Notes: a model not told the origin generated them from the sequence alone. A DNA stretch of 50,280 nucleotides from Comamonadaceae bacterium (GCA_947380945.1 CANCTD010000002.1:1-50280); one strand, 5' to 3'. Shown: positions 17,682-27,251, numbered from the stretch's first letter. Translations and numbers: made by a program.

Positions 17682-17873
17682 TCAGGCCGAATCAATCGGC
17701 ATTTGAACCACGACTGCCGCCGTTGCTCCCTTGCCGTTGAGAAAGCCTTTCACCCACGTGGTGTTCAACGTGATCGCCAGATGCACCGAGAACGATGCAA
17801 TGGCAACAGCAGCGATGAAGATGGGAATTCCAACCGTAGGTTTAACCACGGTCCAAAGTTTTCCATAAATCAT
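17682..17873 (-). CDS. pucA: LH2 antenna alpha subunit, Phe44-Leu45 (B800-820 type signature)
   Basis: The 63-residue single-helix protein aligns without gaps to the Rhodoblastus acidophilus LH2 alpha chain from Met1: Gly4-Lys5, Trp7-Thr8-Val9-Val10, Pro12, His31 (the B850 bacteriochlorophyll ligand in SVHLAI) and Thr38-Thr39-Trp40. At positions 44 and 45, where B800-850 complexes have Tyr-Trp hydrogen bonds to the pigment acetyl groups, this protein has Phe-Leu, the substitution known from B800-820 (LH3) antennae. A 15-residue C-terminal tail follows. AAAGGAG precedes the ATG at 17873. The gene is 12 bases downstream of pucB and is followed by a strong hairpin. Confidence 0.93.
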   Translation of the reverse strand: MIYGKLWTVVKPTVGIPIFIAAVAIASFSVHLAITLNTTWVKGFLNGKGATAAVVVQMPIDSA

Positions 17874-17885
17874 GTTGCTCTCCTT

Positions 17886-18032
17886 TTACTTGAGCCAAGG
17901 GGAATAGATGTACGCCAGCAAATGGGCCAAGGCAGCAATCATTCCGAAGATTTGCGTGCCTTGAATCAGGTGCCGGTGTATTTCTTCCGATTGGGCGTCG
18001 GTCAGGCCGGTTGGCCCTACGCTATCTGACAT
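17886..18032 (-). CDS. pucB: LH2 antenna beta subunit
   Basis: This 48-residue protein was found by translating the minus strand directly. The N-terminal part LTDAQSEEIHRHLIQGTQIF carries the conserved SEE-hH motif, and His37 in ALAHLLAY is the B850 ligand; the chain ends YSPWLK, matching the family TPWL terminus. GAGGAG lies 8 bases before the ATG at 18032. Compared with the Rhodoblastus acidophilus beta chain, its Arg20 (hydrogen-bonded to B800) corresponds to Gln27 here. The gene is first in pucBAC, which is controlled by a promoter embedded in two PpsR boxes. One alpha-beta pair binds three bacteriochlorophylls within the ring complex. Confidence 0.94.
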   Translation of the reverse strand: MSDSVGPTGLTDAQSEEIHRHLIQGTQIFGMIAALAHLLAYIYSPWLK

Positions 18033-18125
18033 AGTTCTGACTCCTCAATAGACCTACACGTCCGTGCTGTACCCGCACGGGGGGTTTACGGCCCCCATGA
18101 CCGTAAATCTTTTACCTGGTTTCAG

Positions 18126-18143
18126 TGTAGTCTAATTCTGACA
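18126..18143 (-). promoter_or_regulatory. PpsR/CrtJ box 1 at the puc promoter
   Basis: TGT-N12-ACA (TGT at 18126-18128, ACA at 18141-18143) matches the PpsR consensus exactly. It covers the -10 region of the predicted puc promoter and is separated by 8 bases from the second box, the spacing expected for cooperative tetramer binding. Confidence 0.85.
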
Positions 18144-18157
18144 GTCTGTACTGTCAA
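18129..18157 (-). promoter_or_regulatory. Predicted sigma-70 promoter of pucBAC
   Basis: On the minus strand TTGACA (18157-18152), a 17-base spacer and TAGACT (18134-18129) form a good sigma-70 promoter. The transcript would start near 18122, about 90 bases before pucB. Each promoter hexamer lies within one PpsR box, so repressor binding would block RNA polymerase. Confidence 0.72.
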
Positions 18158-18169
18158 TCGATTGTGACA
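18152..18169 (-). promoter_or_regulatory. PpsR/CrtJ box 2 at the puc promoter
   Basis: TGTCAATCGATTGTGACA is a perfect TGT-N12-ACA box covering the -35 hexamer of the puc promoter. PpsR, encoded at 39834-41222, is the expected aerobic repressor. Confidence 0.88.
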
Positions 18170-18231
18170 AATGGGACGGCACCCGAAAACACCCTCAATT
18201 TAAGGGTAAACCCGTATCGCTGTGGTGACGC

Positions 18232-19494
18232 CTACGCCACATAGGCCGCTGCGCCCGCGCCCGCCTGCCGCCCGCTGGCCAGACAGGCGTGCAGCAAATA
18301 GCCACCGGTTGGCGCTTCCCAGTCGAGCATCTCTCCGGCGAAAAAAACACCGGGCAGAGGCCCCATGAGCTGCGGGCTCAGGGCCTCCAGCCGCACGCCG
18401 CCTGCGCTGCTGATCGCCTCATCCAAAGGGCGTGGCGCCGACAGCCGGATCGGCAAGGCTTTGATGGCCGCTGCCAAAGCCGCTGCGTCCTCGAACACCG
18501 CCGGCGGCAGCAACTCGTGCAGCAGCGCGCTTTTGATGCCATCGAGGCGCAAACGGCTCTTGAGATGGCTGCTGAGGGAGCGTGCACCACGGGGATGGCG
18601 CACCGCAGCCAGCACTTTTTCAGCCGGTACGGCGGGCAGCAAATCGAGCAGGAAACCGGCCTGCCCGTCGCGCGCCACCGCATCGCGCAGGGCCGCGCTG
18701 GCCGCGTAGACCAGGCTGCCTTCCAAGCCGCTGGCAGTTGCCACCATTTCGCCCTTGCGCCGCCATGGTGCGGCACCGGCTGCGGCAGGAAGTTCCAGGG
18801 CCACGGTTTTGAGCGCTTGCCCGGCAAAGCGCGAAGCGAAAAACGGGCTCCATCCACCGGCCACATCGAATCCGCAATTTGAAGGCAGCAGCGGCGCGAC
18901 ATCCAGGCCCCTGCCCTGTAGCAGCGGCACCCATGCGCCGTCCGACCCCAGGCGCGCCCAACTGCCGCCGCCCAGCGCCAGCACCACGGCCCGGGCCTGC
19001 ACGCTTACCGGGCCGCCCGGGCTGTCAAACAGCCAGCCTTGCGCACTGTCCCAACCGGTCCAGCGGTGGCGCATGTGCAGCACCAGGGCAGGGCCTTGAG
19101 CCGGGTGGCGCAGCCGGTGCAACCAGGCGCGCAACAAGGGCGCGGACTTCATGTCCACCGGGAAAATCCGCCCCGAACTGCCGACAAAGGTATCCAGCCC
19201 CAGCCCGTGCACCCAGGCGCGCAACGCCTCCCCGTCGAAGTCCTGCAACCAGGGACCAACACGATCAGCACGCGCCGCGTAGCGGCTGGTAAACAGCGTG
19301 GCCGGCTCGGAGTGGCTGATGTTGAGCCCGCCTTTGCCGGCGAGCAAAAACTTGCGCCCCACCGAGGGCATGGCGTCAAACAGGTGGACCGCGTGGCCAG
19401 CGGCCTGCAGCACTTCGGCGGCCATCAGCCCGGCCGGGCCGCCGCCTATGACGGCCACGGGAATCTCAAGAACAGGGGTCGGTAAAGGGTTCAA
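18232..19494 (-). CDS. HI0933/YhiN-family flavoprotein (NAD(P)/FAD-dependent oxidoreductase)
   Basis: The 420-residue flavoprotein has the FAD dinucleotide-binding motif VIGGGPAGLMAAEVL near the N-terminus, the family signature LLAGKGGLNISHSEP, and a C-terminal FAD segment GVFFAGEMLDWEAPTGGYLL. This is the HI0933-like (aminoacetone oxidase/YhiN) family; the physiological reaction is not known. The start is ambiguous: TTG 19494 overlaps the end of addA by 29 bases and gives a short N-terminal extension; GTG 19458 would begin exactly at the Rossmann strand, 7 bases after the addA stop. It lies downstream of addA on the same strand and faces the puc promoter region. Confidence 0.88.
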   Translation of the reverse strand: MNPLPTPVLEIPVAVIGGGPAGLMAAEVLQAAGHAVHLFDAMPSVGRKFLLAGKGGLNISHSEPATLFTSRYAARADRVGPWLQDFDGEALRAWVHGLGLDTFVGSSGRIFPVDMKSAPLLRAWLHRLRHPAQGPALVLHMRHRWTGWDSAQGWLFDSPGGPVSVQARAVVLALGGGSWARLGSDGAWVPLLQGRGLDVAPLLPSNCGFDVAGGWSPFFASRFAGQALKTVALELPAAAGAAPWRRKGEMVATASGLEGSLVYAASAALRDAVARDGQAGFLLDLLPAVPAEKVLAAVRHPRGARSLSSHLKSRLRLDGIKSALLHELLPPAVFEDAAALAAAIKALPIRLSAPRPLDEAISSAGGVRLEALSPQLMGPLPGVFFAGEMLDWEAPTGGYLLHACLASGRQAGAGAAAYVA

Positions 19495-22400
19495 TGCATG
19501 CGCCTTGTGGGGTCAAAAAAGCCGCGCGCACAATGGCCTGCGGGTAAGCGCGCGCCACCGCATCGCGGTAGCTGCGCAGCTGGGACAGCAGTGCGGCGTC
19601 CTGCTCGGGAGCGGCGGCCGATTTGTAGTCCAGCACCCACCAGTGTGCGCTATCGCGGCGCTGCACCAGCCGGTCTATGCGCAAACTGCGCCCGCCGACC
19701 TGAATCGCCACTTCGTTACCCGCCCACATCAGCGCGGCGGGTTCAAAGCACCAGGCCCCCTGGCCCCGCAGAATCCCCAGCGCCATGGCGTGCGCGGCCT
19801 CGGTTTGCGCGGCATCCAGCGCAAATTCGGCCGCCACTGCGGCCAGGTCTTGCGCGCGCCAGGGTGCGGCGGGCGGCGCGTCAACCGAAGCCGTATCCGC
19901 TGGGCCCCCGCCAGCAGCCGCATGGGCAAGGGGCAGCCGCTCCAGCAGCCGGTGCATGGCCTGGCCGGTGCGCGAGGCGGGAGTGGACGGATCGGGCTGC
20001 TGGGCAGCGGCGGCGATGCCTGGCGCCATGGGGACACGCGCCAAGGGCGGCAGCACCGGCAGTTGTACCGTGGTGGCGGGTGCGGCTATCTGGGGTGCGA
20101 CAGCTGCAGTCGGAGCAACCGGCGCGGAAGAATCGACCAAGTCCTGGGCGCGCAACAGCGCCCACCAACTCAGCGGGTTGGCGTTTCTGGGTGCCGTGGC
20201 CGAAAGCAGAATCGTGGATTCGGCGCGGGTCAGCGCCACGTACAGGGCGTTGAGTTCCTCGCGGGCCTGCGCCTGCCGGTCCTCGGCCAGGGCCTGCGCC
20301 GCGCAGGCAGGCGGGCGCGCGCCGCTGGCCATGAACACAAAGCGCGTCGGATGCGCCGCCTCTCCCGGCCACTGCACCAAGGTGCCCATGCTGTCGGCGC
20401 GCGGGGCCTCGCCGTCGGTGTCCAACAAGACCACCACCGGCGCTTCCAAACCCTTGGCTCCGTGGACGGTGAGCAAGCGCACTGCGCCCTCCGCCGCGAC
20501 CACCGGAGCCGGAAAGCCGCCCGCGCGCAGCGCCCGCACCAACGCATAAGCATTCACAAAGCGCCCGGCGTCGACCTGCAAAGCAGCCAGCAAGAGCGCA
20601 CGCAAATGCGCCAGCACCCCCGCGCAGCGCGACGGAGACACCGATTGGGCGTAGCGGCCCAGCACATCGCCCTCGTCAAATATCTGGCTGAGCGCATCGT
20701 GCGGCGGCAGCGCGTGCAAGAGCGTCTGCCAGCGTGTCAGCGTCTGTGCATGCGGCACGAAAAGCTGCAGCGCAGCCGGGGCTTGCGGGCCCAGTTGGTG
20801 CAGCGCCTCCAACCAGCCCGGTGGCCTGTCGCCCGCCGCCCGGGCCGCCTCGCGCAGGCCGCGCATGTGCAAGGCCCAATCGGCCAGGGCCGCGTCTGCG
20901 ACCCCGAACAGCGGCGACTTCAGCGCCTGCGCCAGCGACAAATCGTGACCGGGCGAGACCAGCGCGTCGACCAGCGCCAGCAAGTCCTGCACTTCGGGAA
21001 TGTCGGCGAGTTCGCGTTTCTCCACCTGCTCCGCAGGAATGCCTGCCGCCGCCAAGGCATGCTGCATCACGCCCAGGGTTGCGCGCTTGCGCGACAGCAC
21101 CATGATGTCCTGTGGATGGCAGTGGCGGGCCGGGTCGTGCACCGCCTGCGCAATCCAGTGCGCCGCCTGGGCGCACTCACGCAGCTTGCGGCTTTCTTCC
21201 GGGTCCAGGCGCGGGCTGTCCAGCGAATCACGCCACTGCGCCGGCTCCAACGCATCGGACCCGGCAGCGCCGCGCGGCACGGACGCGTCCCGGGGGATGG
21301 GTGGCAGCGCGAGCACCTGACCCGGCTTCTGCGACTGCGTGGTGTGGGCCCGAAAACCCTGGAAGAGGCCGGCGTCCTGCGCCGCCACAAAAGTGCGATT
21401 GACGCAGTCCAAAACATCGGGTGCATTGCGCCGGGTATGGTCACAGCGCAACACCACGCCTTGCAAGCCCTCGCGCACAAAAGTGATGGCAGCCTGAAAA
21501 ACCTGGGGCTCGGCGCGGCGGAAACGGTAAATGCTTTGCTTGGGGTCGCCCACGATGAACACGCCGGGCGAATGGCCGGCGCCGCTGTAGGCCGCGAGCC
21601 AGCTTTTCAAGGCCTGCCATTGCAAGGGGCTGGTGTCCTGGAATTCGTCGATCAGCACATGGGCCACGCGGACGTCGAGTTTTTCCTGCACCCAGCCGCT
21701 GAGCACAGGGTCGGACATCAGGTGCAGCGCCAGCTGCTCCAGGTCGTTCATGTCGACCCAGCCACGCTCGCGCTTGAGCGCCGCATAGTCCTGCAACAGC
21801 CCCCGGCTCAGACGGGTCAGGCGCTGCTGGTGGTCCCATGCATCCTGCTGGTGTTGCGCCTGGCGCACACGCAGCAGCAGGTCTTGCGCCTGGCGCACCT
21901 GCGCAATGCCGGGCAGGGTTTCGTTGAAGGCCCGGGGCGTGCCCGTCTTGGTCAGCAGGGCAGCAAACAAACTGTCCAAGTCGGCATCGGTCAGGGCCTT
22001 TTCCACCTCAGCCGCGGCCTCGACATAGCTCTTTTGCTTTGCCGCACCCAGCGCCTTGGCCCCGGCCCAGAGCAGGTCCTGGGCATCCGCAGCCTGCAGC
22101 CGCTGGGCGGGTGCGTCCACCCCCGCGAACTCGGGAAACTGCGCGCCCGCTGTGGCAACCGAAGCACCCACCACACCGACAGCGTCCGCCAGCGCAAATT
22201 CCACGCGCTTGGCCAAGGCGGCCTCCAAGGCCTTGCGGGTGCTGCTGCGGCCATGGCTGTGCACCAAAGCGACATAGTCGGCCCGCGCTGCGGCATCGGC
22301 TGCGAGGCGCGAAAAAAAGCGCGGCCAGACCTGCGCCACTGCCAAGCTGTCGTCTTCCAGCAGCTCGTATTGCGTGGGCAGGCCGCGCGCGGCCAGCTCT

Positions 22401-22849
22401 GCCAGCGGCGCGTTCGCAGCGATGCTGGCAAACCAGCTGTGGAAGGTGCGCACCTGCACCGGCCGCCCCGCTTCCAGCAAGTGCCGGTGCAGGCCGCGCA
22501 GCCGTTCCAGGTCCTGCTGTGTGGCCGTGGTCCCCAGACCGCGCGCGGCCAGTTCTTGGCGCAGTTGGGCGTCATCGGCATGGCTGAATTCCTGCAACCA
22601 CTGCTGCAGCCGCGCCCGCATTTCACCGGCGGCTTTTTTGGTGAAGGTGATGGCCAGGATTTCATGCGGCTGCGCGCCTTCCAGCAGCGCGCGCAAGATG
22701 CGCGAAACCAGCATCCAGGTCTTGCCCGCGCCGGCGCAGGCTTCGACCACCACATTGCGGCGCGGGTCGCAGGCGGCGGCATAAAACGCCTCCTGCGCCA
22801 CCGGCTGCCCGTCGCAGGCGTAGGCTGCTGGGGTGTGGGCGCTGCTCAT
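19466..22849 (-). CDS. addA: AddA-type helicase-nuclease subunit (UvrD family plus PD-(D/E)XK)
   Basis: This 1127-residue protein is a superfamily 1A helicase with Walker A ACAGAGKTWMLVSRI near residue 38, motif Ia ITFTKKAAGEMRARL, motif II VLIDEFQDTSPLQW, motif III VGDPKQSIYRFR and the later LLTVHGAKGLEAPVVVLLD motif. A C-terminal nuclease domain carries LRIDRLV and WWVLDYKSAA, the PD-(D/E)XK core. With AddB it would resect double-strand breaks for RecA, replacing RecBCD. ATG 22849 was chosen because it overlaps the addB stop (ATGA); nine extra in-frame residues upstream are unsupported. The call as addA rests on motifs and on pairing with the adjacent nuclease. Confidence 0.88.
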   Translation of the reverse strand: MSSAHTPAAYACDGQPVAQEAFYAAACDPRRNVVVEACAGAGKTWMLVSRILRALLEGAQPHEILAITFTKKAAGEMRARLQQWLQEFSHADDAQLRQELAARGLGTTATQQDLERLRGLHRHLLEAGRPVQVRTFHSWFASIAANAPLAELAARGLPTQYELLEDDSLAVAQVWPRFFSRLAADAAARADYVALVHSHGRSSTRKALEAALAKRVEFALADAVGVVGASVATAGAQFPEFAGVDAPAQRLQAADAQDLLWAGAKALGAAKQKSYVEAAAEVEKALTDADLDSLFAALLTKTGTPRAFNETLPGIAQVRQAQDLLLRVRQAQHQQDAWDHQQRLTRLSRGLLQDYAALKRERGWVDMNDLEQLALHLMSDPVLSGWVQEKLDVRVAHVLIDEFQDTSPLQWQALKSWLAAYSGAGHSPGVFIVGDPKQSIYRFRRAEPQVFQAAITFVREGLQGVVLRCDHTRRNAPDVLDCVNRTFVAAQDAGLFQGFRAHTTQSQKPGQVLALPPIPRDASVPRGAAGSDALEPAQWRDSLDSPRLDPEESRKLRECAQAAHWIAQAVHDPARHCHPQDIMVLSRKRATLGVMQHALAAAGIPAEQVEKRELADIPEVQDLLALVDALVSPGHDLSLAQALKSPLFGVADAALADWALHMRGLREAARAAGDRPPGWLEALHQLGPQAPAALQLFVPHAQTLTRWQTLLHALPPHDALSQIFDEGDVLGRYAQSVSPSRCAGVLAHLRALLLAALQVDAGRFVNAYALVRALRAGGFPAPVVAAEGAVRLLTVHGAKGLEAPVVVLLDTDGEAPRADSMGTLVQWPGEAAHPTRFVFMASGARPPACAAQALAEDRQAQAREELNALYVALTRAESTILLSATAPRNANPLSWWALLRAQDLVDSSAPVAPTAAVAPQIAAPATTVQLPVLPPLARVPMAPGIAAAAQQPDPSTPASRTGQAMHRLLERLPLAHAAAGGGPADTASVDAPPAAPWRAQDLAAVAAEFALDAAQTEAAHAMALGILRGQGAWCFEPAALMWAGNEVAIQVGGRSLRIDRLVQRRDSAHWWVLDYKSAAAPEQDAALLSQLRSYRDAVARAYPQAIVRAAFLTPQGACIEPFTDPCS

Positions 22850-25428
22850 GCGGATACCCAAAAATCTTTGCGGCACAAGCCACGGGCGGCGCAGTAATCG
22901 CAGGCCACGCCCTCGCCCAAAGCCGGCAGCGGCGCGCCTGCGGCAATGCGCGCCATATCGCTGTCAATCCCCTGCAGCAAGGCATCGCGGGCCAGCGCAA
23001 GCGCTTTTTGCGGCACGGCGGTCACACCCTCGCGCTCCGAGAAATTCAGGTACGCACCCTCCACCTGCTCCTCCCCCAGCAGCGCGGCATAAAACGCCAT
23101 TTGCGTGTCCTCCAAGGGATTTTTGACGCGGGCGCGGCTGGCATCCAGCGGCTCCGTTTTGTAGTCCAGCACCAGCGCTGTGCCGCCATCCACGTGATCA
23201 AGCCGGTCCAGCCGCCCCTGCAAGACCGTGGACCCCAAGGGCTGCGTCAGCTCCAGCTCGGCCCGCTCAAAACGGGCTGTGCCTTCATGGCCTTGCAGCC
23301 AATGCAGATAGGCATCGCGCAGCCGGGGCCAGCCCGCGCGAAAGGGCAAAAACTCCGCTTCGCCCAAACCTTTTTCCAACGCAACGGCATCGGCCAGCGC
23401 GTCCAGCCTGGCACTGCGCTCCGGCGGGGGCAGCATATCGGCGGCCTGTGCACTGTGGAAGCGGCTGAGCACCTCGTGCAACCACAGGCCGAACTCACGC
23501 TTGCCCAGATCGCGCTCCAGCTCGTCGCGCGCCGCAAGCCCCAGCTGGCGCAAGGCGAAAAAGCGGTAGGGGCAATTGCGCAAGTCCTCGTACGCGCCCT
23601 GGCTCAGGCGCGCCAGGGGCAGTTGCATGGCGCGCGGCATGGGCGGCGTCACCGGCTGCAGCGCAATGCTTCGCAGGGTCCGCAGGTCAGCACCCGCAGC
23701 CACCGCGTCCGCGCCGTCCAGCTGTAACAACTGCACCAGCGGGCTGGGCAGCTGCGGCTCACCGGCAGCGCTGCTTTTGCGCCAGAACACCGCGCACCCT
23801 GCCTGCGCCAGCAACTGGGTCCAGGCTGTGCGGGTGGCGCGCTCGCCGTCTTCGCGCAGGGGCAGCCCCAGCACGCTGCGCTGGCGCGGGCTGAGGATGC
23901 CCGGCATATCGGGCGCGAGCCGCAGGTTGTCCGCATCACACCCCAGCAGCACCACGGACGCGAACGGGCGGCCCAGGGTCTGGTTCAGGGGCAGGATGCG
24001 CACGTCCTCCCGCTCGGGCAGCGGGGGCATGAAGTTCACATCTTCCAGGCTGGCCTGTACCCAGGCGCTAAAGCCCGCCGCGTCCAGGGCCGTCTGCGCC
24101 CAGGGCGCATCGGCCAGCCCGTCCAACGTGTCGGCCTGCCCCGGGGCGGCGCGCAAGCGCAAAGCCTGCAGAACCAGCTGGCCTGCGCTGTCTGCTTCCA
24201 AGAGGCCCCACATGCCGCTGTCCTGCAGCGCCTGGCGCAAATTGCCCAGCCATTGCGCAAAACGTGCGCTGCCGTTCAAAACGGCGCGCACGCGGTTAAC
24301 CGTCTGCACCGTGTCCGCCACACCGGCAGCTGCGCCACGCCCGGCGTCGCGCCACAAGCGGGCCTGCGCGCTGCGCACATGCGCCTCCAAGGCCGGTACC
24401 AAAAGGGCAAAAGCAGGTGCGAGCTTGAGCCAGGCCAGCACGGCGTCGCTGCTGGCACGCCAGGCGCAGGCTTTGACCAGGGCCATCAGCGCCGCGCCGG
24501 CCTGGCTGGTGGAGAGTTTCCAGCCGGTCTCATCGCGCATCTGCACGCCACGGGTTTGCAACAAGGCCCGCACCCGACGGGTCAGGGCGCGGTCCGAGGA
24601 CACCAGTGCCACCGGCGTCAGGCCGGCCGCGATGCGGTCCAGCACACAGGCCGCCCCGCGCTCGGCCTCGTCGTGGAAATCGCTGCAGGCATGCACGCTG
24701 CACGCCCCGGCGGGCGGCGCTGCGTCGGCGGGCGTGACCAGTGGCAAACGGCTGCAGCGCCCGCCCCATTGCGCGGCTAGCGCGTCCATCAGCGGGTCGG
24801 CATCCAGGCCCTGCACCGTGATCACGCAGTCCCATTCCTGCAGACGCTGGGGCGCAAACAGGATGTCGCTGGCATAGGCGCAGGTGCCCACCCAGGCCAG
24901 CGCCACCTGGGTGGTGTGCAACTCCCAGGCTAGGCGATGGGTGTCCAGTCCCTGGGCCAGCGCCGCGCGCGCCGCATCCGCCCAGGCCTGGCGCTCGGTT
25001 GGCGGGCGCGCTGCGGCCAGGGCAGCCAGGGTCAGCGCTGTTTCCAGCAAAACCGGGGCGAGTGGCTCGGACTGTGCGGCCAGACCGGCCTGGCGCAGGA
25101 GCGCGCGGGCGCTCAGCCCGTCCAGACCGGCATCAAAGCGCAGGTCGTGCCCGCTCGGAGAAAAAGTGCCCAGTGAAGCGGCCCAGGTGCCGGTGGTTTC
25201 AAAGCGCGGCGCAAAGCCATCGGGTGTCGCTTGCGCCCATAGCCCGCGCGCCAAACCCAGGAGTTGCGCGTACGGCAGCAGCACCAGGGTGCGCGCCGGG
25301 TGCGCGCTGTGTTCCTGCAGGGCCGCCGCAATCCGGGCCAGCAGGCCGGTGCCGGGCCGGGTCCACAACAAGGTGGCGGGCATATCGGGAGCCACACTTG
25401 TATTCATGGCGGCGATAGCCATATACAA
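22846..25428 (-). CDS. addB: AddB-type nuclease subunit with predicted Fe-S cluster
   Basis: The 860-residue protein has a degenerate helicase-like N-terminal half, [12 protein letters not shown] and [11 protein letters not shown] but no intact Walker A, and a C-terminal PD-(D/E)XK nuclease: [11 protein letters not shown] followed by [10 protein letters not shown]. Cysteines before and after the nuclease core ([15 protein letters not shown], then [10 protein letters not shown]) fit the AddB iron-sulfur staple. It precedes addA with an ATGA overlap. The start at ATG 25428 is tentative, since neither it nor ATG 25407 has a clear ribosome binding site. It is divergent from trxA with 95 bases between the start codons. 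Confidence 0.85.
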   Translation of the reverse strand: MYMAIAAMNTSVAPDMPATLLWTRPGTGLLARIAAALQEHSAHPARTLVLLPYAQLLGLARGLWAQATPDGFAPRFETTGTWAASLGTFSPSGHDLRFDAGLDGLSARALLRQAGLAAQSEPLAPVLLETALTLAALAAARPPTERQAWADAARAALAQGLDTHRLAWELHTTQVALAWVGTCAYASDILFAPQRLQEWDCVITVQGLDADPLMDALAAQWGGRCSRLPLVTPADAAPPAGACSVHACSDFHDEAERGAACVLDRIAAGLTPVALVSSDRALTRRVRALLQTRGVQMRDETGWKLSTSQAGAALMALVKACAWRASSDAVLAWLKLAPAFALLVPALEAHVRSAQARLWRDAGRGAAAGVADTVQTVNRVRAVLNGSARFAQWLGNLRQALQDSGMWGLLEADSAGQLVLQALRLRAAPGQADTLDGLADAPWAQTALDAAGFSAWVQASLEDVNFMPPLPEREDVRILPLNQTLGRPFASVVLLGCDADNLRLAPDMPGILSPRQRSVLGLPLREDGERATRTAWTQLLAQAGCAVFWRKSSAAGEPQLPSPLVQLLQLDGADAVAAGADLRTLRSIALQPVTPPMPRAMQLPLARLSQGAYEDLRNCPYRFFALRQLGLAARDELERDLGKREFGLWLHEVLSRFHSAQAADMLPPPERSARLDALADAVALEKGLGEAEFLPFRAGWPRLRDAYLHWLQGHEGTARFERAELELTQPLGSTVLQGRLDRLDHVDGGTALVLDYKTEPLDASRARVKNPLEDTQMAFYAALLGEEQVEGAYLNFSEREGVTAVPQKALALARDALLQGIDSDMARIAAGAPLPALGEGVACDYCAARGLCRKDFWVSA

Positions 25429-25523
25429 AAGGTGGCAGCGGGTCGCTCCAGCGGCTTTCTGTCACAATCTTCGCAAGCGATTACCGGGCCAAAAGCCCCT
25501 TCCATTCCACTGAGGAAACCCTG

Positions 25524-25859
<336 letters not shown>

Positions 25860-25881
25860 GCGGGCGGGCGGCCCGGCTGTT

Positions 25882-26328
25882 TCAGGGCTTGGCCGACTCG
25901 GCCGCGCGGCGCATGGCGGCCTGGGTCAAGGCCTGGGCAGCTTCGGGCGGCATGTAGTTTTCATCGTGCTTGGCCAGCACTTCGCTGGCTGTGAAGCGGC
26001 CCTGGGCATCGAGCCTGCCCTGCGCCACCACACCACGCCCCTCTTTGAACAGATCCGGCAGCAGGCCCTGGTAGACGACTTCAACCTCGTGGGTGGTGTC
26101 GGTGACGATAAAGCGCGCGTCCATGCCAGCGCGCTGCAGCGACCCGTCTTTGACCAGGCCGCCGACGCGGAACACGCTGGACTTGGGCGCCTCGCCAGCC
26201 GCGATCTGCGTCGGGCTGAAGAAAAACACCAGGTTGCTGTTAAAGGCATTCAGCACAAAAGCCGCCGCCAGCCCCAAACAGACCAAGGCCCCGCCAATCA
26301 GGGCCAGACGCTGATGGCGCGGCTTCAT
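25882..26328 (-). CDS. ccmE: Cytochrome c maturation protein CcmE (heme chaperone)
   Basis: The 148-residue protein has an N-terminal signal anchor (about 9-28) and a periplasmic OB-fold. The heme-attachment motif occurs as [16 protein letters not shown], with the covalent-binding His of the LAKHDE motif and the nearby Tyr. It receives heme from CcmABCD and hands it to CcmF/H. Its start overlaps ccmD (ATGA). It is the last ccm gene here; ccmF, ccmG and ccmH are not present downstream, where trxA converges, so the rest of the system I pathway must be encoded elsewhere. Confidence 0.95.
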   Translation of the reverse strand: MKPRHQRLALIGGALVCLGLAAAFVLNAFNSNLVFFFSPTQIAAGEAPKSSVFRVGGLVKDGSLQRAGMDARFIVTDTTHEVEVVYQGLLPDLFKEGRGVVAQGRLDAQGRFTASEVLAKHDENYMPPEAAQALTQAAMRRAAESAKP

Positions 26329-26510
26329 GGGGCCTCTCCCGCCAGCGCTTCATCGCGGCTGCGGCGCAGCGTCAGTAGCACCCCGGCACGGTGCGCCACC
26401 GCCAGCCATAGCTCCAGCGCCACGCCGACGGCGACGACCCCGTAGCTGCCCCAGACATAGAAGGCGTAACCACCCATGTCCCAAAATTCTGCCCAGCTGC
26501 TCCAATTCAT
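26325..26510 (-). CDS. ccmD: Heme exporter protein CcmD
   Basis: The 61-residue protein has one transmembrane segment after the conserved [15 protein letters not shown] stretch, followed by a basic cytoplasmic tail, the normal organisation of CcmD. It helps release holo-CcmE from the CcmABC complex. Both ends overlap their neighbours by ATGA (ccmC upstream, ccmE downstream), so its translation is coupled. Confidence 0.92.
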   Translation of the reverse strand: MNWSSWAEFWDMGGYAFYVWGSYGVVAVGVALELWLAVAHRAGVLLTLRRSRDEALAGEAP

Positions 26511-27241
26511 GCTGCCATTTCCTTCAGTTCACCAACCCACGCGGCATCGTGCTCGCGCTCCAGTATCGTTTGGCGCACGCGGTAAAAAGCCATACCCACG
26601 GCATAAGCCCAAAAAGCCAGGGTCATCACCAGCATGGCCCACAACATGACCGCTGCCATGCTGGGTGACTTGGTCAGCGAGACGGAGGCACCCTGGTGGA
26701 GGGTGTTCCACCACTTGACCGAAAAATAGATGATGGGTACGTTGACCACGCCCACCAGCGCCACCACAGCGCCGGCCCGGTCGGCGCGGCGCGGATCGTC
26801 GATGGCGCGGGTCAGGGCGATATAGCCCAGGTACAGAAACAGCAATATCAGCTCGGAGGTCAGGCGCGCATCCCAAACCCACCAGGCACCCCACATGGGC
26901 TTGCCCCACAAGGCCCCGGTCCACAGCGACAAAAAGCAAAACAAAGCCCCGGTCGGCGCGAGCGCCTGGGTCATCATGCCGGAGACGCGGGTCTTGAAAC
27001 CCAGGCCCAACCAAGCCCAAAAAGCCATGGCCACGTAAATCACCATGGACATCCAGGACGCGGGAACGTGGATAAAGATGATGCGGTAGGCCTGCCCCTG
27101 CTGAAAGTCAGCCGGCGCGACCCAAAAGCCCAAGTACAGACCCACAGCCGCGAGCAGGGCAGCCAGGGCGAAAGCCAGCGGGTAAACCCGTCCGGCCAAG
27201 GCGTACAGGCGCTGGGGCGCGGCATATTGCAACCAAAACAT
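26507..27241 (-). CDS. ccmC: Heme-handling protein CcmC
   Basis: This 244-residue, six-helix membrane protein of the heme-handling family has the periplasmic WWD-type motif as LWGKPMWGAWWVWDARLTSE and the conserved histidines in FIHVPASW and in NTLHQGASV. It attaches heme to CcmE. The start at ATG 27241 has GGAG 5 bases upstream; an in-frame TTG at 27265 is less likely. It begins 10 bases after the ccmB stop, and its stop overlaps ccmD. Confidence 0.95.
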   Translation of the reverse strand: MFWLQYAAPQRLYALAGRVYPLAFALAALLAAVGLYLGFWVAPADFQQGQAYRIIFIHVPASWMSMVIYVAMAFWAWLGLGFKTRVSGMMTQALAPTGALFCFLSLWTGALWGKPMWGAWWVWDARLTSELILLFLYLGYIALTRAIDDPRRADRAGAVVALVGVVNVPIIYFSVKWWNTLHQGASVSLTKSPSMAAVMLWAMLVMTLAFWAYAVGMAFYRVRQTILEREHDAAWVGELKEMAA

Positions 27242-27251
27242 ACGAACTCCG

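Noticed and set aside
19298-22897. 1199-codon open frame on the plus strand opposite addA and the flavoprotein gene
   Set aside because: It is antisense to genes with clear motifs, is rich in Arg/Gln/His and shows no recognisable domain; GC-rich third positions explain the lack of stops.
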